Origin: Colwellia echini
GTDB lineage: Bacteria; Pseudomonadota; Gammaproteobacteria; Enterobacterales; Alteromonadaceae
NCBI RefSeq assembly: GCF_002843355.2
Contig: NZ_PJAI02000004.1
Span: 1 to 64,000 of the forward strand
Reading direction: 5' to 3'
Length of the DNA stretch: 64,000 nt
Shown here one piece after another: positions 63,840 to 64,000 of this stretch. Both the position numbers and the translations under genes were made by a program. Each line of letters starts with the position of its first letter. The first letter of the stretch is position 1. The notes beneath the pieces are model-generated. The model did no database searches. It was not told the DNA's origin and saw only the letters and a list, made by a program, of their open reading frames with translations.

Positions 63840-64000
63840 ATGATAAACATTAAAAATAATATTGATAAAATTAAAGCTCAAATTCAACAAGCTTGCCAAG
63901 AAAATGGTCGATTAATTTCACATTCAGGTTTATCAAGCTCCTCTTCTCCTGTTTCACTATTGGCGGTCAGTAAAACCAAACCAGCAGCCCTTATTAAGCA
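63840..64000 (+). CDS. YggS/PROSC-family PLP-binding protein, 5' part only
   Basis: 53 codons visible: MINIKNNIDKIKAQIQQACQ then SLLAVSKTKPAALIK, where the last lysine-containing block is the conserved PLP-binding region (LLAVSKTKP). These proteins keep pyridoxal phosphate balanced in the cytoplasm. The rest lies beyond the right edge. A short Ser-rich insert precedes SLLAVSK. No strong ribosome site is seen before the ATG. Confidence 0.85.
   Translation, partial: MINIKNNIDKIKAQIQQACQENGRLISHSGLSSSSSPVSLLAVSKTKPAALIK

Overview
The window is an AT-rich stretch of a marine gammaproteobacterial chromosome. Gene content and gene order (rppH-ptsP-lgt-thyA beside mutH, pabB-nudL, pilT-pilU next to a YggS-family gene, DUF3549/DUF3301 beside truC, a long-form pstC-pstA) point to Alteromonadales, most likely a Colwellia/Thalassotalea-like psychrophile. 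The genus is inferred from protein style and repeat content, not from a marker gene. No rRNA, tRNA, CRISPR array or prophage was seen.

Layout. 1-4.1 kb is accessory and decayed: the 5' part of rimK, a remnant of a REP-associated (Y1/RAYT) transposase, a DinB-family protein, a glutaredoxin-MauE fusion and an orphan lipoprotein. 4.1-9.4 kb holds a stand-alone dnaK divergent from a Crp/Fnr regulator with palindromes between them, a YcbL-like metallo-hydrolase and an NSS symporter. 9.5-19.7 kb is housekeeping: rmuC, an MFS gene coupled to nudC, a GFA protein, class I fumarase, pabB, nudL and a coniferyl-type aldehyde dehydrogenase. 19.7-21 kb is one periplasmic binding-like gene between two inverted MITE copies. 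21.2-29.3 kb is the conserved thyA-lgt-TSUP-ptsP-rppH block, then mutH and a YeaD-like mutarotase. 29.5-36.8 kb holds a PlpD-like patatin-barrel protein, msrP-msrQ, a glutaredoxin-like gene, a DUF2058 gene, a second accessory island with a transposase remnant, and ppiC. 36.9-45.1 kb is a phosphate block (pstC, pstA, pstB, phoU, DUF47, PiT) behind a visible Pho box. 45.2-54.6 kb has an orphan SLBB export protein, a POT transporter, a 5-formyl-THF cyclo-ligase, truC, DUF3549, DUF3301 and a DUF805-like protein. 54.8-60.0 kb is a cobalamin assembly operon (cobT-cobS-cobU-cobC-cobQ). 60.4-64 kb has a lipoprotein, pilU, pilT and the start of a YggS-family gene.

How the genes work together. The phosphate block joins high-affinity uptake (Pst), its signalling partner PhoU and a low-affinity PiT/DUF47 pair, with no pstS in the window. 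The cob operon covers lower-ligand activation, kinase/guanylyltransferase, ring-ligand joining and phosphatase steps plus cobyric acid amidation. MsrPQ repairs periplasmic methionine sulfoxide. PilT/PilU power pilus retraction.

The main non-coding findings are: (1) a MITE-like element family with 18-bp terminal inverted repeats and 5-bp target duplications, in full-length and about 58-bp short forms, one copy supplying most of the pilU stop codon; (2) two unlinked loci (about 3.0-3.8 kb and 35.3-35.9 kb) where unrelated single genes share the same upstream segment of about 110 bp and the same downstream repeat, a cassette-like design; (3) decayed RAYT transposase pieces; (4) operator-like palindromes at dnaK/crp-fnr and upstream of cobT.
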